Below are positions 57,386 to 60,750 of a DNA stretch of 60,750 bases, piece by piece (within the stretch, counting starts at the first letter, position 1; every line of letters starts with the position of its first letter). The notes below the pieces were generated by a model that was not told where the DNA came from, ran no database searches, and worked only from the letters and a program-made list of their open reading frames with translations. The position numbers and the translations under genes were made by a program. The stretch comes from Streptomyces albospinus (GTDB lineage Bacteria; Actinomycetota; Actinomycetes; Streptomycetales; Streptomycetaceae). The DNA is taken from positions 63,494 through 124,243 of the forward strand of contig NZ_BMRP01000006.1 of the NCBI RefSeq assembly GCF_014648695.1, read 5' to 3'.

Positions 57386-58645
57386 TCAGTCGAGGTAGCC
57401 GCGGAGCTGGTCGGCGAAGGCGTGGTCGCGGAGCTTGTTGAGGGTCTTGGACTCGATCTGCCGTATCCGTTCGCGGGTGACGCCGAAGATCCGGCCGATC
57501 TCCTCCAGGGTGCGGGGGCGGCCGTCGGCCAGGCCGTAGCGGAGCTGGACGACCTTGCGCTCGCGTTCGCCGAGGGTGGAGAGGACCGCGTCGAGGTGCT
57601 CGCGGAGCAGCAGGAACGCGGCGGACTCGACGGGTGAGGCGGCGTCGCCGTCCTCGATGAGGTCGCCCAGGGCGACGTCCTCCTCCTCGCCCACGGGGGC
57701 GTGCAGGGAGACCGGTTCCTGGGCGAGCCGCAGCACCTCGCTGACGCGTTCCTCGGTGAGGTCGAGGCTGGCGGCGACCTCCTCGGGCGTCGGTTCGTAG
57801 CCGCGCTCCTGGAGCATCCGGCGCTGGACCCGTACGACGCGGTTGATCAGCTCGACGACATGGACCGGGACGCGGATGGTGCGGGCCTGGTCGGCGAGGG
57901 CGCGGGACATGGCCTGGCGGATCCACCAGGTCGCGTAGGTGGAGAACTTGTAGCCGCGGGCGTAGTCGAACTTCTCGACGGCGCGGATCAGTCCGAGGTT
58001 TCCCTCCTGGACGAGGTCGAGCATGGTCAGCCCGCGGCCGACGTAGCGCTTGGCGACGGAGACCACGAGGCGGAGGTTGGCCTCGATGAGGCGGCGCTTG
58101 GCCATCCGTCCCAGGACCACCAACTTGTCCAGGTCGTAGGCGAGTTGGGAGTCCAGGTCGGGGGTTCCGGTGAGCTTCTCCTCGGCGAACAGGCCGGCCT
58201 CGACGCGGCGGGCGAGCTCGACCTCCTCGGCGGCGGTGAGCAGCGGGATCCGGCCGATCTCGCGGAGGTACTGGCGGAAGAGGTCGGAGGACGGGCTGCC
58301 GGTCCCGGGGCGGGGCGGCGGCTCCGGGGTGATCTCCTCCAGGAGCTTTTCCGCTGCGGGGGGTTCGGGCTGCTGCGGGACCGTGACCTGACCGGTCAGC
58401 AGGTCGGCGTCCGCCGGGGTGGCCGGCGGGGTGGCCGGTGTGCCGCCGGCCGGTGCGTCGGGGAGGGTCTGGGTCTGCACGGGGGCGACCTCCAGGGTGA
58501 TCGCGTCTGGGGCGGCAGAAAGCCCGGGAACGGTCGCGGCCGAGCCGCCGTCCGTCCCGTACGTCACGAACGGCTGCGCGGCGGACTCACGGCGCGTACG
58601 GGGGTGCGTACGACCGGGTGTGCCGCGCTCCGAGGACTCAGGCAC
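57386..58645 (-). CDS. hrdA: RNA polymerase sigma factor, group 1/2 (HrdA-like)
   Basis: A 419-aa sigma-70 factor. Region 1.2 [21 protein letters not shown], region 2 [18 protein letters not shown] then [22 protein letters not shown], region 3 and region 4 with [23 protein letters not shown] are all complete. The first 125 residues are a Pro/Ala-rich variable region. GTG 58645 follows TGAGG. The dnaG neighbour and length suggest HrdA (not HrdB, which is longer); the paralogue call rests on synteny memory. Confidence 0.85.
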   Translation of the reverse strand: MPESSERGTPGRTHPRTRRESAAQPFVTYGTDGGSAATVPGLSAAPDAITLEVAPVQTQTLPDAPAGGTPATPPATPADADLLTGQVTVPQQPEPPAAEKLLEEITPEPPPRPGTGSPSSDLFRQYLREIGRIPLLTAAEEVELARRVEAGLFAEEKLTGTPDLDSQLAYDLDKLVVLGRMAKRRLIEANLRLVVSVAKRYVGRGLTMLDLVQEGNLGLIRAVEKFDYARGYKFSTYATWWIRQAMSRALADQARTIRVPVHVVELINRVVRVQRRMLQERGYEPTPEEVAASLDLTEERVSEVLRLAQEPVSLHAPVGEEEDVALGDLIEDGDAASPVESAAFLLLREHLDAVLSTLGERERKVVQLRYGLADGRPRTLEEIGRIFGVTRERIRQIESKTLNKLRDHAFADQLRGYLD

Positions 58646-58762
58646 CGTTCCTCAGTGTGGAGTACGACACACTCCCGCCACGAGGGGCGTGCGGGCACTT
58701 TTTGAGTCCGGTCCGTGACCGGACGGCTACCGGGAGGTGCTGAGGTGGCCCGGGCGGCGGTG

Positions 58763-60682
58763 CTACAGGGCCGCGTAGCCGCGCTCGCGGAGGGCCTGGC
58801 CGTACTGCTGGAGGACCCAGAGCTCGTTCTGGACGGCGGCCAGGTGCTCGGGGTCGGCGCGCGGGCCCAGGCGCTGGAGGGTGCCGCGGATCTCGGTGAC
58901 CCGCTGGTTGACGGCGGCGAGGCGGACGGCGACCAACTGGACGCCGGCGTACGCCTCGTCGGGATCGCGGCGGGTGTGCAGCGGCTCCACGGCGAGCTCG
59001 GTGACCATGGCGCGGACGGTGTCGTCGGGCGCCGCCTCGCGGACCCGGGGGACATAGCCGCTGTCGGCGGCGCCGGCCGCGGCTCCGCCGGCGTCCTCGA
59101 TGCACTGGCGGACCACGGCGTAGGGCGGCGCGGTGAACTCGTCCGCGCCGTATGCGTCGAAGGCCGGGGAGACCAGGTCGGGGCGCTGGAGGGCGAGCTT
59201 GAGCAGCTCCCGCTCGACGCGGTGGGCGGGGCTGCGGAGATTGAGGGCGGGGCCGCCGGCGCCGGGCGCGGGGCGCTGCTGCTCAGGGGCCTGGGCCGGG
59301 CCGCGGTGCTGCGGGCGGCCCTGGCCGGGGCCGCCGCCGTCGCGCCCGCGCTCCCGGGCCCAGCGGGCGAGCTGGCCGACCCGGCGGACGACGAACTGGG
59401 TGTCCAGGATGCCGAGCATGCCGGCCAGCTGGACGGCGGATTCGTGCTGGATGGAGCTGTTCTTGATGTTCGCCACGATGGGGGCCGCCTCGTCCAGGGC
59501 GGCGGCCCGGCCGACGGTGGTGTCCAGGTTGTGCCGGGAGACGACGTGGCGCAGGGCGAACTCGAAGAGCGGGGTGCGGGACTCGACGAGGTCGGCGACC
59601 GCCTGGTCGCCCTTGGCGAGCCGCAGGTCGCAGGGGTCCATGCCGCCGGGGGTGATGGCGATGGAGGTCTCGGCGGCGAACTTCTGGTCGTCCTCGAAGG
59701 CGCGCAGGGCGGCCTTCTGGCCGGCGGCGTCGCCGTCGAAGGTGAAGACGACCTCGGAGCCGGAGTTGTCCATCAGCAGGCGGCGGAGGATCTTGATGTG
59801 GCCCTCGCCGAAGGCGGTGCCGCAGGTGGCGAGGGCAGTGGTGATGCCGGCCAGATGGCAGGCCATGACGTCGGTGTAGCCCTCGACGACCACCGCGCGG
59901 CTGGTCTTGGCGATCTCCTTCTTGGCGAGGTCGATGCCGTACAGGACCTGGGACTTGCGGTAGATCGGGGTCTCGGGGGTGTTCAGGTACTTCGGGCCGT
60001 TGTCGTCGTCGCGGAGCTTGCGGGCGCCGAAGCCGACGACCTCGCCGGCGATGTCGCGGATGGGCCACATCAGACGGCCGCGGAAACGGTCGATGGGGCC
60101 GCGGCGGCCCTCCTGGGAGAGGCCGGAGAGGACCAGCTCCTGGTCGCTGAAACCGCGACCGCGCAGGAAGCGGGTGAGGTGGTCCCAGCCGGCGGGGCTG
60201 TAGCCGACGCCGAAGTGCTGGGCGGCGGCCTGGTCGAAGCCGCGCTCGGCGAGGAACTTCCGGCCGATCTCGGCCTCGGGGGAGTCCAGCTGATCCACGT
60301 AGAACTGGGCGGCGGCCTTGTGGGCCTCCACGAGGCGGGTGCGCTCGCCCTGCTGGCGGCCGGGGGTGTAGCCGCCCTCCTCGTACCGGAGGGTGATGCC
60401 GGCCTGGGAGGCGAGGCGCTCGATGGTCTCGGCGAAGGAGAGGTGGTCGATCTTCATGACGAAGTCGACGGTGTCGCCGCCCTCCTGGCAGCCGAAGCAG
60501 TGGTAGAGCCCCTTGGCCGGGCTCACGTGGAAGGACGGGGACTTCTCGTCGTGAAAGGGGCACAGGCCCTTGAGATTGCCGCCGCCGGCGTTGCGGAGCT
60601 GGAGGTACTCGGACACGACGGCGTCGATCGGGACCGCGTCCCGCACCGCCTTCACATCGTCATCGTTGATCCTGCCTGCCAC
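58763..60682 (-). CDS. dnaG: DNA primase
   Basis: A 639-aa replicative primase. The CHC2 zinc finger is CPFHDEKSPSFHV...YHCFGC (near 41-65), the TOPRIM core shows VVVEGYTDVMACHLAG and FTFDGDAAGQKAALRAFEDD, and the C-terminal DnaB-binding domain has helical ELLKLALQRPDLV. GTG 60682 matches the family start AGRINDDDVKAVRD. A Gly/Gln/Pro-rich linker lies at about 425-470. It is transcribed towards the sigma gene, 117 bp upstream of it. Confidence 0.96.
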   Translation of the reverse strand: MAGRINDDDVKAVRDAVPIDAVVSEYLQLRNAGGGNLKGLCPFHDEKSPSFHVSPAKGLYHCFGCQEGGDTVDFVMKIDHLSFAETIERLASQAGITLRYEEGGYTPGRQQGERTRLVEAHKAAAQFYVDQLDSPEAEIGRKFLAERGFDQAAAQHFGVGYSPAGWDHLTRFLRGRGFSDQELVLSGLSQEGRRGPIDRFRGRLMWPIRDIAGEVVGFGARKLRDDDNGPKYLNTPETPIYRKSQVLYGIDLAKKEIAKTSRAVVVEGYTDVMACHLAGITTALATCGTAFGEGHIKILRRLLMDNSGSEVVFTFDGDAAGQKAALRAFEDDQKFAAETSIAITPGGMDPCDLRLAKGDQAVADLVESRTPLFEFALRHVVSRHNLDTTVGRAAALDEAAPIVANIKNSSIQHESAVQLAGMLGILDTQFVVRRVGQLARWARERGRDGGGPGQGRPQHRGPAQAPEQQRPAPGAGGPALNLRSPAHRVERELLKLALQRPDLVSPAFDAYGADEFTAPPYAVVRQCIEDAGGAAAGAADSGYVPRVREAAPDDTVRAMVTELAVEPLHTRRDPDEAYAGVQLVAVRLAAVNQRVTEIRGTLQRLGPRADPEHLAAVQNELWVLQQYGQALRERGYAAL

Positions 60683-60750
60683 GCGTGAATTCTACGGTGG
60701 AGGTCGGACAACGCCGGGCGGGCCGGGTGGGGGCCGGGGCGCCCCGACGC

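Noticed and set aside
58706..58724. Hairpin GTCCGGTC-CGT-GACCGGAC between dnaG and the sigma gene
   Set aside because: A real 8-bp stem, but no U-run on the dnaG transcript side; not called a terminator.
58715..60688. 657-aa plus-strand frame over dnaG
   Set aside because: Antisense shadow of a certain DNA primase gene.

Overview
The window is very GC-rich (most codons end in G or C), uses GTG starts freely and carries many 4-base stop/start overlaps (ATGA, GTGA). Together with an Rv2466c-type mycothiol-linked redox protein, two ABC importers of which one lacks its own ATPase, a HrdA-type sigma factor next to dnaG, an Mbl-like actin, and GntR, TetR and PucR regulators, this points to a Streptomyces chromosome, probably a core-arm region. 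The order Mbl-like ... hrdA-like, dnaG resembles what I recall of the SCO2451-SCO2468 stretch of S. coelicolor; that comparison is from memory and was not run. No phage, transposase, rRNA or CRISPR array was seen.

Layout. 1-3.6 kb: a truncated GH3 beta-glucosidase divergent from a TetR regulator, then an unusual nitrilase-VanX fusion. 3.8-10.1 kb (all minus): LacI regulator, rbsA, rbsC, rbsB and rbsK, a ribose-type uptake operon behind two identical 12-bp palindromes. 10.2-17 kb: stress and efflux genes, namely Ohr, a CurA-like oxidoreductase divergent from MarR across a perfect operator, an Rv2466c-like nitroreductase, and a 14-TM MFS exporter divergent from a GntR-TetR fusion regulator. 17-18.7 kb: PucR regulator and a tiny membrane protein. 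18.9-30 kb: DUF3068 protein, then a tightly coupled run of GT4, methyltransferase, giant AftD-like GT-C arabinofuranosyltransferase, condensation-type acyltransferase and second methyltransferase, a candidate cell-surface glycan or glycolipid locus. 30.5-34 kb: DMT-type membrane protein, Trm112-like, FkbM methyltransferase and a hypothetical gene in coupled order. 34.5-38.6 kb: Mbl-like protein, thioredoxin with a histidine phosphatase, a decayed maleylpyruvate-isomerase pseudogene and a stand-alone diiron MBL protein. 38.7-54.4 kb: a sugar- and guanidino-chemistry cluster (GT2, a GT-like/Rossmann fusion, NAD-epimerase, Nudix, GHMP kinase, radical SAM, sugar ABC importer, amidinotransferase, HAD, DMFase-like, methyltransferase, acetyltransferase). 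54.8-60.7 kb: three tRNAs, a YtxH-like protein, FGGY kinase, HrdA-like sigma factor and DNA primase.

How parts work together. The rbs genes import and phosphorylate ribose under LacI-family control. Three regulator/target pairs (MarR/oxidoreductase, GntR-TetR/MFS, LacI/rbs) have clear inverted-repeat operators. The AftD locus and the 38.7-54.4 kb cluster are the best candidates for undescribed biology: the first should build and acylate a surface glycan, the second has enzymes that could make an activated, guanidinylated and methylated sugar or cyclitol-like product.

A window-wide oddity is the density of short tandem repeats at gene ends. Inside genes the period is a multiple of 3 (6, 9, 15, 24, 33 nt) and forms disordered C-terminal tails; between genes it is often not (5, 7, 8, 13, 17, 22 nt).
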